Of a DNA stretch of 64,000 bases, positions 14,201 to 26,300 are shown piece after piece. Source of the DNA: Neodiprion pinetum (Eukaryota > Arthropoda > Insecta > Hymenoptera > Diprionidae); assembly GCF_021155775.2 (NCBI RefSeq), contig NC_060237.1, positions 1,676,501 to 1,740,500 of the forward strand, read 5' to 3'. The translations under genes were made by a program, and so were the position numbers. The first letter of the stretch is position 1. Every line of letters begins with the position of its first letter. Below the pieces are notes generated by a model. That model saw only the letters and a program-made list of their open reading frames with translations. It was not told the origin of the DNA and did not search any database.

Positions 14201-15092
14201 AATTTAAAGAAATGAATTCATGCACATTCGTAACGTGAAATACAGTCTCTTTCGAGCGCTCAATTCATCTCCGAACGAACGAAGGCGTTGGGTGAGATTT
14301 TGCAGCAGACTCGTTAAGAGTATTTCGTGTCAAAGTTGCGGGGTAATTCGGTGCCAGTTCACGGACGCTTTTGGAGTTAGAATTCCAATTTGGAGGCTCG
14401 TTCGTTATTAACTTGGCGGATAATAAACGGCAAATGATCTCCAGCGTAATATCCTTTGAACCCCTCGATCCTTCCATCCCTGATTCACCGGACCGGCGAG
14501 CGGGCAACTTTGAGGAAACAGTTTTGCTCGCCGAAAATGGTTGCTAAAACGTTGCGTCCGCGGGCGCAATTTCGCACGCCACGACTACGTGGGTATGATA
14601 CGTACACGCGGCCAGAACGGTGGATTTCGGATGCATTTTAATGCGGATTTCCCTCTTCGTCCCATTTTTGCCGTCAACTAAACGCGGTCGAAACGAAAGC
14701 GATTGTTTCAGGCAACTCCGCGAATCGCGTCTGCCTTTCCATAATTATCGGCAGTCACTACAGAGTTCAACGTGACATCTGGTATCACATGGAATGAGCA
14801 CGTGACGTAAATTTCCAGAACGGTACGCGTAACCTTTTACAAGGTTCATGAAGCCATGCCATGTCGTAAGGTACGATCTCTAATAAAGTGTGAGCTACGC
14901 TCGGTTTCGCCATTTAATTATTTTCTGGGGTCAAAGTTGCCAATATTTTATTTTCTAGCAATTGCAACGTGCAATTAGTTTAATTGATTTTACTTTTTTT
15001 TTCACTTAAATAAAGTCTTAGCACCAGTTCATTGTTGCACCAACAGCAAATTATCCCAGATCGATATCTCCGATTTGATTTCTTTTGCAATA
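11237..15092. other. Intergenic, no recognised gene
   Basis: No family motifs were seen in any frame. It holds an AAG run near 12700 and A-rich tracts near 13170-13210 and 13845. I see nothing else to annotate. Confidence 0.45.
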
Positions 15093-15410
15093 TGTTATAA
15101 TAGGCTGAAAATTAAGCGGCATGAATTTTTTTTTTATCTCCTATTAAACGTTTTTAAGGGGGTAAAACCATCCTCCAAAGTAAGGGAGGTCAAGGGGTGA
15201 TTTGGCAGTTTTTCTTTCTTTTTAATTGACAAAATTACATTTTTCACTTCTCGTTATGAGAAAACTTTTCCAGTTGGATTGGTTAAAAAATATTACGTTC
15301 TCGAGAGTGAAACTGTCAAAATCACCCCTTGACATGCCTTACTTTAAGCGTTTAATGGTAGATAAAAAAAAAAAAAATACGTGTCGCTTAGTTTTCAGTC
15401 TACTATAACA
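15093..15410. mobile_element. Fold-back (MITE-like) element, about 318 bp
   Basis: Terminal inverted repeats start TGTTATAATAGGCTGAAAAT (left) and, read from the other strand, TGTTATAGTAGACTGAAAAC (right). They continue for more than 100 bp through A/T tracts to TCAAGGGGTGATTT. The loop is non-coding. Confidence 0.78.
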
Positions 15411-16152
15411 CATTAAATAAGAAATGAAATCAACCTTCCATGTTAGTAACACTGACCATGATCAAAAATAAAAGTAACAGATCTATATTATATTCTCTAC
15501 TTACAGCGACAAAACTAGATTTAATTTTTTACCCAGACCTCTATTTTCGGGTTCGGTAAAAAACGAAAATAGCTACTGTAGTAACTGTAACTTAAAATTT
15601 CTCTCAGTGTATAATCCCGCTGCGATGATTTAATTAAATTTCGAGCTCCAAAAGCTTGTCAACTTTGGTATCAGATTGATTTTCATCCTGTCGCAAGATG
15701 CTCAATGTATATCACGTCCAACCGACGCGACGTAACCTAAATTGGTTGTCAGAAGTGGATCGTCGCTCATATTTCCTCGGTTATGTATTCATTTTTAAGC
15801 TCCCGGAGTCTTTTCGAACTGTCATATTCACGTCAGCTCGGCGGTCCTCTGTGGCAGTCAATTCTGACCAGGCTGTTCCCTTCGAAATAAACCCCAGTAT
15901 ATCCACTTGTCACAATTTGTTCACGCTATGAACTTTCTCTACTTCCGGAAGGATTTCCCCTTGTCCGTACGTGAGAATTCTTGTTTTGAATGACTAGAAA
16001 TTCGTCGTTTTGCTTTCCTACACTCGGGGAAAGCTGATACATGCTATTCTAAAATTCAGACGAAAATTCGAATCAGTTACTTTGTGGTATAAAAAAAATT
16101 TTCTGTTAACCCAGCAAGTAATCTTTGTAAACGTAACTCCCTCCCGCCCATG

Positions 16153-16191
<39 letters not shown>

Positions 16192-19100
16192 TTCTCTCTT
16201 TCTCTCTCCTTTTCAACTAGCAATCGACCTGATTCCATTCCGCCCCGGCTCCCATTGTGTAACCCATTGTCGAACTTCGCCTTGGTCCAAAACTCCGCAA
16301 CCCCTTCATTGCGGGGGAAAAAGGAGTCTCCCCCCGCATTTTATGGACCCATTGTAAACCCTAACGTATCACCCCGGGAACCTAAAAAATCCCCTCCAAG
16401 TCGGCCTGCCTCATTCTAGGATCCTTAGAGCTCCTTGCCGTCCTGGCGCAACGCGTGTCATCGTTAAAATTAAACCCGAGCTTTCGTTTTCATTGCGTCC
16501 CACTTCTTCTTCTCCTCCTAATTTTATACACGTTCAACGATACAGAAATTTTCATTTCAATTACGCGCAAGTTTCCAGAAAATCCAAACCGATAGTTATG
16601 TTTAGAACGAAGGAAAAGTATATCCTTGTTCAAACTTGAAATTATAAAATTTTCCAATTCGGTGCCGACGACTTCCATAATCAGGATTTATCTTGAATAT
16701 TTACCTTAGGCAAGAGGTTTCAGGAACGGGGAAATATTTCCAGGAACGATTGCCTGAGATTGGTCGTAGACTCGTACGGATCGCGAAGGGCTCTTCGAGT
16801 GGCATTCACGCCGTATTGTCTCCAAATTCGCCAACTTTCGAATTCCATCTCTTACATAGCATGCGTGTCCTGACATAACCGAAGATCCTTTCGAGGCGCG
16901 TATCGTCTGCCTGCCTCTCTTATTTCTCACCGATTCCTCCCTCCGTTCATCCTCTTATATTCTATATTTCACCTCACGCGTACCGCGTGGTCTCGTTCAC
17001 GGTTCGGCTCTGATTGGTTGGGCCGAGTTTATTACCCGTCGTTACGGGCAAACCGTATATCTATAAATCCGCGGCGCCCACGCCGGCATCCTTTCCCCGC
17101 ACCCGCCGCCTGCTTCTTTCCTTCCCCTTTTGATACCTCGGTTGGAGGCGTTTGATTACGACTCCCAGGCCTCCGGCGCGATGTTTAATTTCTTTGTACC
17201 ATTCCGCAGCTGCACCGCATCCACATGCTCTTGGTGCACCTTTGCGTACGCCTCGAATAGTAACCAGTACCTACCTACGTAGGCCGTATTCTCTTTGTTT
17301 ATTTCTAGATATTCCACCGGAGTGCACCGAAATAAGAATGAAAAAACTCAGAGTCCCAATGAAACAGCAACGATCACAAAACACAAGGTGAGGTTTTGTG
17401 AACCATGTATTTATAAAATTAAACAACACTCAAAAATTTCTAGGGTAAAATCTCACTGTGCGGATGGATCTGAGTTTCCGAACTGCGTTCCAAATTCGAG
17501 TCATTTCGCGGGGTTTATAAAGCGGTGGTTAAATGGGCGGCCGAAATGGCGTTGCTGGGGTGCATCGGCAATAAAGGTGTATGAAATAGGCAGCTCGCTA
17601 GGCGATGGGCCGTATCCCGGAATTACGATTCAAATAAATTCTGCAACCTGAAGCCGCGTGCTTCGCAGGGTTGATGTGAGGCCGCGTTGGCATGCGGCCG
17701 TTGCATCTGGGATCCATTGCACCGCGTTCGAGCCGCAGGCGGTGCAGACGCGGAGGAACGGATCGGTGCTAAGAATTCCAAGACGACCGTGCGGCTTTAG
17801 TGGGAGGTACTCGAGTGCGTTCGAACGCATAAATGACGGATGCGCGTTCCTCGGAGATGTTCGTCCTGGACTCCCAGAGACGACTTGCACCCGCAGCGAT
17901 GTAAAAGATGACCCGAAGTTGGCGTTCTTGATCATCGGGACAATTCGGAAGTAACGGAGCAACGAATGTCGATGCAAAGTGATGCGAAACCCTCCGAGTG
18001 AACACAAACCGAGGATGAAGACTCGGCGAGTCTGTTTCGTGTTGTGTAAACGGACCCCGACTGCACATCGGAACTCTGCTTATTGGGATGCAAAGTTATT
18101 CGGTCCGTATGCCGTTCGAGAGGAATATATCGGAACGGGAAACTGGATCATGATCCGTCGGAGAATAAGACGCCCGTCAGAATTGAATTCACCTCTCAAA
18201 TCTTCGAGTGAACCTCCGGTAGTTTCAGGATTTATGAACGAACGCGCGAAGGAAGGCTGATTGATTAAATACTCGGGGTGGTTTCCTTCTTCGCGGCTTT
18301 TGGTTCATCGGTTTTATTGATTACGCTTTGGTTTATCAACTGCGAGATCTCTATGTGACTCCAAATTGCCTCAAACTCGATGCGTTCTTCCTTTGTATTT
18401 CACCCTCCTGATCTGATTCATGCCGAGTTTATCCTAAGTTGTTATCGTTAGTCGTACACTCGGACGACTCGTCTTTCATCGCCTCTCTTTCTTCCTAGAT
18501 ACATTTGCAGTATAGCACAATTAAGCTTTTCAAAGCTTTGTCAGAATAATTATTGATAACTCCAATTCATCGACGGATGCAGATGTGCGACTAAAGAAGA
18601 TGCGAAAGTTCGATTACACTCGAGAGTTTATCGCACCTCGAAAAGCGATTTTTCTTTCGTTCCTCCTCGAAGATAAAAGAATTATTGACGCGAGGTCAGC
18701 TGCCTGAATCATTGAACGTTGATGTTGGCTCTTTGTTTCCAAGTCTAGACGTCATCTCTTATGCTTACACGCACGCCAGAAATTCACGATAAGAATTATC
18801 CCAACGTAGGTATACAATGTATATATATATATATATATATATACATATGTTCAACTAAAGTAATATTAGAAATGGACGAAATCGTTCGTGGCAGACGTTC
18901 CCGATGCGTATATCTACACGTACGTACTTTTCTTATACTTTTCGGAAAGCAGCGTTCAATTGCCAGATACGAATATCGTACTAAATCCGTAAAAAGGTGA
19001 TGGAAGATTCGCAATTGCGTTAATATAGCTGGACTCGCTTTGTTCACCAAATAGAAAAAAGCCAGGGAACGATGCTACGCGTGTAGCTTTCATCGATGTC

Positions 19101-19540
19101 GACCATTTTCACACGTTTTTATCTCTTCATTCTTTCACGTCATGGGTTTTCATTAATTTTCTCCTTTCGCCCAGTGTTAAATTTCTAACCATTTTACCAT
19201 TATTCGAGCATAATTTACGAGCAAAAACGCCACGTGAAAACATGTAAAGGCAGCGATGAACACGCGTCATTATACCCACGTTAAATTCGTCTATTTCTGG
19301 ACCGACGGAATTTCAATTTAAGGAGTTATGGATCGTTTCGGATGGAGTTTGAAAGAGGAGATTCTCCGAAGCGACCCAAAGTCGCGTATAACTTTCCATG
19401 TAATTCATAAATTGCTACTTCTATACGTTTGACTTTTATTGTATTTTGTCAAGCTAAACGCGTTTGTTTTCTCTTCTCGGAAAAAGCTTGCAGCTATTTG
19501 TGCTCGACATTTATTCGACTGCGATAATGTATGCCAGGTC
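15411..19540. other. Intergenic; CT run and isolated promoter-like motifs
   Basis: No recognised gene. It contains a CT microsatellite (16153-16188), a TA run (18820-18843) and, at 17013-17067, an ATTGG (CCAAT-box complement) followed 45 bp later by TATAAA in GC-rich surroundings. Long overlapping open frames at 17630-18260 occur on both strands and match nothing known. Confidence 0.4.
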
Positions 19541-19799
19541 GTCCATAAACTAGATCACTGGTTTTAACCTTTTTTTTTTTTGCCCCCTTCGCCCCCTAAA
19601 ACATTGTTGCTTTTTCGAAAAAAATTTTATTTTCAAATTCAAATAATACAGACAATAAAACAAGATCGCATAGATAAACATAGCGCATTTTTTAAAAGTA
19701 ACGTTACTTCAGTGCATTTCACTCCCCCCCTGCCGTTACCAACCTTAGGGGTTTTGATTTTAACCCTCACCCCCCAAACCAGTAACGTAGTTTACGGAC
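19541..19799. mobile_element. MITE-like element with terminal inverted repeats
   Basis: The left end GTCCATAAACTAGATCACTG and the right end (other strand) GTCCGTAAACTACGTTACTG form inverted repeats of about 25 bp. The inside is low-complexity C- and T-rich and non-coding. Confidence 0.7.
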
Positions 19800-22437
19800 A
19801 ATTCCTTAGCCATGTCGCAGATTTTTAAGTACCTACATAGGTGTATCAAAATTCGGTAAATCAATCCAAAACGAATTGATAATGATGAAAAATACACATT
19901 TCTTTGCTGCTGATTCTTCTTACAAATCGATTGAATCGCACTTGACTGCTGATTCTTCGGTATAAATACACGATCCGTAACCAATTTTCACCACCGTTTA
20001 CACATACGATCGCTACCATTATAATTCGATGATAAACGATGATCGGCTTACTTTCACCCCTGCAGGAAACCGTCGGTGTGTAAAAAGGGGTGTTTGGATA
20101 AAAAAAAGGGCGGGGGGGGGGGGAGGGAGGAAAAAAAGTAAAATACAATTCGTTGATGAGAATCCTGCGGGTAGAGAAGCTCAATTAATGATTATTAAGG
20201 ATATCAACAGCTGTCTGGGACGGAATTAAAAACAGGTCGATATCACGATATCAAGCATCACGTACACGTAAAACACGTGGTCCCAGAATAGACCGGATGT
20301 AAGTGGAGCGCGGCAGCTGATGAAGGCTTTTTAAATCGCCCCTGATGCAGCGAAGGTGCAGCATCGCCGAGATGAAGATTAGCCATGGCGGTTTTCACCG
20401 TGTGTTAAAAGTCAAGGGTCGTGCTGCAATCGAGACGGTGAAAAAAAATAAAATAAAGTAAAGTAAAGAAAAACGAAACTACAGCCTGCGGTAGAAAATG
20501 AATGATTTAAATGTTGTTTAGCTGCAGTCCAGGTTTTATCGCCTGCGTGGAACCAGCAGCAACGGCCGGAGACAGAAAGAATAGGTTCGCCGGTTTTTCC
20601 ATCTCAGTCGCAGATTATTGCGCGCCTCGGGGCGCCGAGATATCCTCCGGAAGATGTGTGATGTCTATATGCCTGCACCTGCATGCGAGGGATAATAACG
20701 GAAACGTGTGGACGCGGGATTGCATTGTACAGCAAACTGCATAAGCAATTCATATTTACCGGGGACGATGCTGCTCGTCTGTCCATCCACTCTACGTATA
20801 CGTCGGCGTATCTTGCGTCGGTGCATATTTATTTAACGCGGGCTATGTGCCGGCTCGCATGGTACGATAAAAATTCATAAGCCGAGCTGCGACGCCATGC
20901 AGCCTGCAACCTAACGTGTGTGGGAAAAAGTGATGTCGCAGGGTCCACGTGTCTGCATTTTCTATGCATGCATGCTGATACCCTATTTTTCCCACTAATA
21001 TTTTATGACGTTCAACGGAATTACTGTTTTCTTGACAAACTTGAAGAAATTTTTATACTTTTCGTACAACGTGTTTGGTTTGTCTAGTTTCAAATTTTTT
21101 TTTTTTTTTTTTTTTGATTTCGTATTTCCAATTTATTGTAAAATATTTTCATTTATTCTTCATCTCAAGTTTACATACAAATTGAAACATTTTAGTTTTT
21201 ACGTTGATCGAAAAGAGAATCGTTTGGAAATATCGCTGGAGAATTGAGACTGATTGATTTTTGAGTCGTACGTCGAACGAGTGCTTCAACAAATTTGTGT
21301 TTACTAAGGTACGCGAGGTTTTTTTTTTACAGTGAAATTTTTATCAGACGTTGATTCAACAATTTCTGATCTGGCAGAGGTATGTGGATAACGGGAGAGC
21401 CAGTTTCGTTAGTGAACGTCGGTAACGAACCGAATCTCTGATATCCGATGTTGATAAACCGATAAATGTTATTCCTACGAGGTGATCGGAACCGATAAAT
21501 AGCGCTCAGAGTACGCGATCTTTATTTTTGAACACTGTCTTTCAACTTGGGAGAAATTTTTCCGGCCACACTTGACGCGAACGTAATTTATCAGCGGCAG
21601 TTGACGTGTGTCGTTGTTTAAGTGTACTTTCTATCCGGACGTTGGGGAGGCAGACTCCGTTTTACTTGCCGTGCGTCGATATAAAGTTCAGCAGCTTAAG
21701 CCGTGGGTAAAAACTTGAAAGCTCGCGTAAAATCTTAAATCCTCGCATGGAAATCGGTGTAGCTAAAACCCTGTGAAATGACAATTAAAAATGTCCGAAA
21801 GTTTGAAAGGTATGTGAATTCCCTTAAAACAACGCATTCTTTGAATCTGGAATGTACTGTACGCACAGCACGTGCATTAGATTTCGTCTGAAATATATTT
21901 TCATGAGAATCTTTTTATTCGCTCTAATGATGGAACTATCGTTATTTTTGCTCCATCGATATAGTTTGGTATCATTAGAATTCAAATAAAAAATTTTATG
22001 CGGCTTAGATTTGATGTGTAGAAAAAATAGCGACAATATCGTATACAATAATGTATAATGGATAATTGATAAGCTGGAATGCTGCGCAGTTTGCAACGTA
22101 AAATGAAACTCCTCTTAAATCTTCACCCCTGACTTCGCCTCGAAAAAAGTATATGCTAAGTTTAGTTTGTTCGTTCTGTTGAACCGTTGAAATTCAATTG
22201 TTGCTCGTGCACCGACAGCGTGAACGGAACGAATGCGAAACTTTCATGCGATGGCAAAGTGAAACGCGCCTAGCTTTTCGGTCGATAAAAAAGGTCGCTG
22301 TATATAATTTTCCCCGCATAATGCCATCGAGAAGTCTTATTAGTCTACAATTGTATACCTAAAACGACTGTCACGCGAAAAGTGCTGAAAAATAACGTAC
22401 TGCGCATAGGTTGAGACAGCGATCAGTGTTTGCACAT
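19800..22437. other. Intergenic, no recognised gene
   Basis: The G run near 20113 and the T run near 21097-21115 are the only notable tracts. No coding motif on either strand. It ends at the likely 3' end of the alpha-1 gene. Confidence 0.45.
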
Positions 22438-22817
22438 TTTATTCATAATAATATCATTTATACATTATACAATATCCATTTACCGTAAAACTCTGCGTAT
22501 AAATAGTATCGGCATATAATATAACATATTTGCAATATTTCTTCAGGTCAATTATAATCTGGCCTTACAGTTTTTCCATAAGGGAAACTTACGCTGATTT
22601 ATTGCCTACGCTTACACGTAATATTCTTGCTTTGATTTTTTAATTTTTTTTCTATGCTTTGTCCAAATTATCGTTACTGTTAAATTTAGTTAAATTATAT
22701 TACTTGCGGTATCATTGTTCATCCGTCATTAATTATTTTCCAATGTCAACTCAATCGCTGGATATTTATCATTACATAACACCGTAACGATGTCGTTATG
22801 AATTATTATTATTTTTA

Positions 22818-22854
<37 letters not shown>

Positions 22855-23148
22855 TATTATTATTATTGTTATTGTTATTGTTGTATTAGCGACACGGTAT
22901 ACCTAATAATAGTATATAATGTGTATACATACATACGACGGTGTGAGTCTATGATAGTATAATTTAGCGTGGTGCATTAGTTGAGAATTATCCTTGCATA
23001 ATATAGTATGACATACATATCCTATGTATATACATGTAGTACAGATATACGCGTAACAACCCTTGGTACTGTACGATCTTGATAGCTATACAAATATTGC
23101 GTAGGTGTATACATGTAGGTATGTATAATATCGGGGGCAGGTCGATTT
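22438..23148 (-). other. Probable 3' UTR of sGC alpha-1 with poly(A) signals
   Basis: The AT-rich stretch after the alpha-1 stop contains AATAAA on the minus strand at 22814-22819 and again at 22438-22443. Either could end the transcript. An ATT/AAT microsatellite (about 22801-22885) lies between them, so a longer mRNA form would carry it. No open frame of note. The 3' end itself was not observed. Confidence 0.45.
22801..22885. repeat. ATT/AAT trinucleotide microsatellite
   Basis: Repeats of TTA with a few TTG interruptions, lying in the probable 3' UTR of alpha-1. Confidence 0.9.
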
Positions 23149-23344
23149 CTACGTGCCGTTGCAAATGCCCAACTCTTCCAGGGCCGCGTTTACGTGATCG
23201 TCAAGGGGGGCGTCATCCTCGACATCCCCGTGTTTATAGCCGTTCAAGAAGTGACACGTACCCGGTAAACTGGCCGGTATTTCTTTCGGTAGATTGTCTT
23301 TGGTCCTTGGTTCCAGGATGAAACCGGCTCTCTCCGTCAGGCAT
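23149..23344 (-). CDS. Gycalpha99B: sGC alpha-1 last coding exon and stop
   Basis: Residues 642 to 706 and a TAG at 23149-23151. It reads CLTERAGFILEPRTKDNLPK, then an alpha-type PGTCHFLNGYKHG, and ends LEELGICNGT. The PG(T/I)CHFL motif is characteristic of the alpha-1 C-terminus. Acceptor TTGCCGCAG. Confidence 0.93.
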
Positions 23345-26300
23345 CTGCGGCAAAAGGAGGGGAGATTTTACAGGGTGGAAAAAGCTTGAAATCCAGACTT
23401 GTTTCGATTTACGTATCATGTAAGTCGGTTTGTTTCTCAAATTTGAATCTTTAATCCGAACACACTCACGGATAGGTCGTCGGACTGACGTTGATTCTCA
23501 GAGGCTCGCTGGTTGACTCGAATTTGTTCGCCAGCGTGACGTTGTGCCCGAAAAGACAGTAGCGTGGCATCTTTTTACCAACGACACCCGCGAGCACCGT
23601 CCCCGTGTGAATGCCGATTCTCATCTGAAATAACGTCGCGACACATTTGGTTGGGAATTCACTACGATCGATAGGTAACGTAGGTACGCGAAAGGATGAG
23701 AGAAGGACAAGATTTGTGTTATATTGGAAGCTGGACATTTGTCGTGTACTGCGGTAAAAGTATAATAAATGATGTGAAATAAAGGCGAAACCACTTTGAG
23801 ATAAACGGCCGACTGCCAATAGACAATGAGAAAAAATATGTGAAAGCGTTTTATTCTCAACGCTCTCCAGACGAGACGATTATCGTTCCGTTATCATTCC
23901 GGTATTATGGAGCAATTCTCCGGTTCGACGATGCTTCTTTTTCTCGATCACCCGACGACGGAACCTTTTTTCGCCCATCGATCAATACTCGATCAATTTT
24001 TTCACGGCTTCGTTATTTTCGAAAAATATATATATTTTTATATACGAAGGTCGAAACTGCTGGTTCGCAATTTTCTTAGGCCTGAGTTACGAATTTGCGA
24101 AAAATATTTCTCTCCGTTTTCCACGAGCTTATATCACGGACGACAATAAATAGGAAGAAAACAACTTCACGAAACTTTCATAAACCCGATGTATTGTCGG
24201 CAGGAGAGCGCAGTCCAGAATCGAATTTTGCTACAGCGTACAGTGAAGAAGGCTTCCGCATGGTACGGGAGAAATCGATCCGATTGGCAGCGATAAGACC
24301 AAAAATAACCGATTTCCGATTAATCCTGTATAATCGATTATTTTTCCTCGTAATCGGTCTTTGTTTTTTACTCTTACCGTATCAATTATCGTCATTGTCT
24401 TACTTACCCTGTACTTATTTCATATAATAAGTGAAAGTTGAATGAATATTTTTGCCTGAAATCGAAAAATCTCTTCAATGAAACTATAAATTGCCAGAAA
24501 ACGTTTTCGTTTTCAAGACCGCATACCGAAATATACGAAATTTTGTTTCAACACGCACCGTTTTAAAAATAATAGGAAACAATCGATTCATCATTTAATC
24601 GATTAATTTTTACCGATTCAATCGAGTCGCGTTTGATCATCATTCGGCCTCGATTATCATTCTTAGCTCAGTGGGCATCGCTGGACGCAGCGAGCTTCGG
24701 GCGGCTGACGATTCGCGTGGCGTAATAACCCGACCCACAATCGTTGACCCCGCGGCGTGTTGGCCCAGCTAATTTCGGAAATACAATCGGCCTCCGTTAC
24801 ACCGCAACTCTCCGATGAACTCTGAGTAATCGTGTTCCCGGCAGCAGTTAGCTAGAAATTCAGTACAGGTACCGCGGAATGGAATCCCGATAGTCGAAGG
24901 CACGCGTTCCTCATAAGTTACCGGCATGCCGGTCGCGATTAGGGCTCCCTGCACCGATCTGCTCGTCGAGCTTTCGAGGAGCCGCAGAATTCGTCCTTCG
25001 TCAGGGGCGATTTCGACCCACCTTCGCAAAACGATAAATAAATAAGGCGGCACGGCGGAATGCGCGAGGCGTGCAGGAATAAGGGATGGATGGGATGGAT
25101 GGAATGGATGAGCGATCAATGGTTGGCAGCGGCATCGGTAATTAGTCCGTGACCTCTTCCCTCTCACCTTTATTGGTCGGCCGTCGTGCGTCAGGTGCCG
25201 AGAGCACGTCTCGATCATCTTTAAGGCCATCCAGGCGATCTGCTGAGCGTGCGTTTTCGTGTTCCTGTGGAGTCCGCAGGCGACGCAATAGGCGTCACCG
25301 ATCGTCTCGACCTGGTGCGAACAAAACATCCGACAGGGTGCAGGCTATGGGTATTATGCCCGAGAACCGGGTTATTATTCACTCCGCCCGCCCCGCTTCG
25401 GAAAGCTCATTTCGACTACCGATCGATCGGCCATTTCGCCTCGACGACGACGACACCGAAACCGTTCGTTGCAGCCATTTATTGATTTCTTCGCGAAACG
25501 GAATCCCCCGTTGTCGACGAATAATCTACCTACCCCTGTGTACTTATGCCGCCGTGCGGTTTCGCTTCGGCGCGCGTGCAATAATAATAATAACTACGAC
25601 AGCAATAATGATGATAAAAGTCGTGAAAAAATTTATGCGCCTCGAAACTTTTTTCCCGATTAAGGCAATTGTCGAATTAGTACGATATATACGCTTTTAT
25701 TACATCCCATCCTTCGCTCTTCAAGTGCCGAGGGCCCGTGCAGTAACATCGAGTTTTATTCGTTTTCAAAGTTATTTTTCATCCACCCCTTAGAAACGAG
25801 CGCGTTTCAACCCCCGGGGTATCGGCAGCCGCTTCTGTACAGGGTATCTCTAATCGCGAACTTTTTTCCCCATCAGACTTTAAGGCACGCTTGATCCAGT
25901 CCTCGGTCCGTGGTATTGTCAGAGAAAACAGAGGCCCGTCCGAACGTTGGGACCGAAAAATGGGAACACGCGGGGCGCCCGATAAAACGTTGAATAGTCC
26001 GCTCTTTGGTGACTGTGAAAATATTTTTACACTTTGGCGAAAAACTCACCAAATATCGTTTATAAAGAACGCGCTCATCCCTCGAGTTACGGAGCGAGTA
26101 TACGTACGTATAAATGGGTTATTCCCGCACACTTTGAGCTTTCAATATGCGAGCACATAAATTATACGGGGAATTTTACGAGTCTTCGATTTCGAATTCG
26201 AGGCTGAAATTTACCGAATTCCATCTACGAACGGTAAACCGAACGCCTATATGCTTCGAACGGGTAGAAAAACCAGCCACCCTTCGTCGCTGCAGGCGCA

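Noticed and set aside
17630..18260. Overlapping long open frames on both strands
   Set aside because: Frames are open on both strands in GC-rich DNA with no family motif or splice context.
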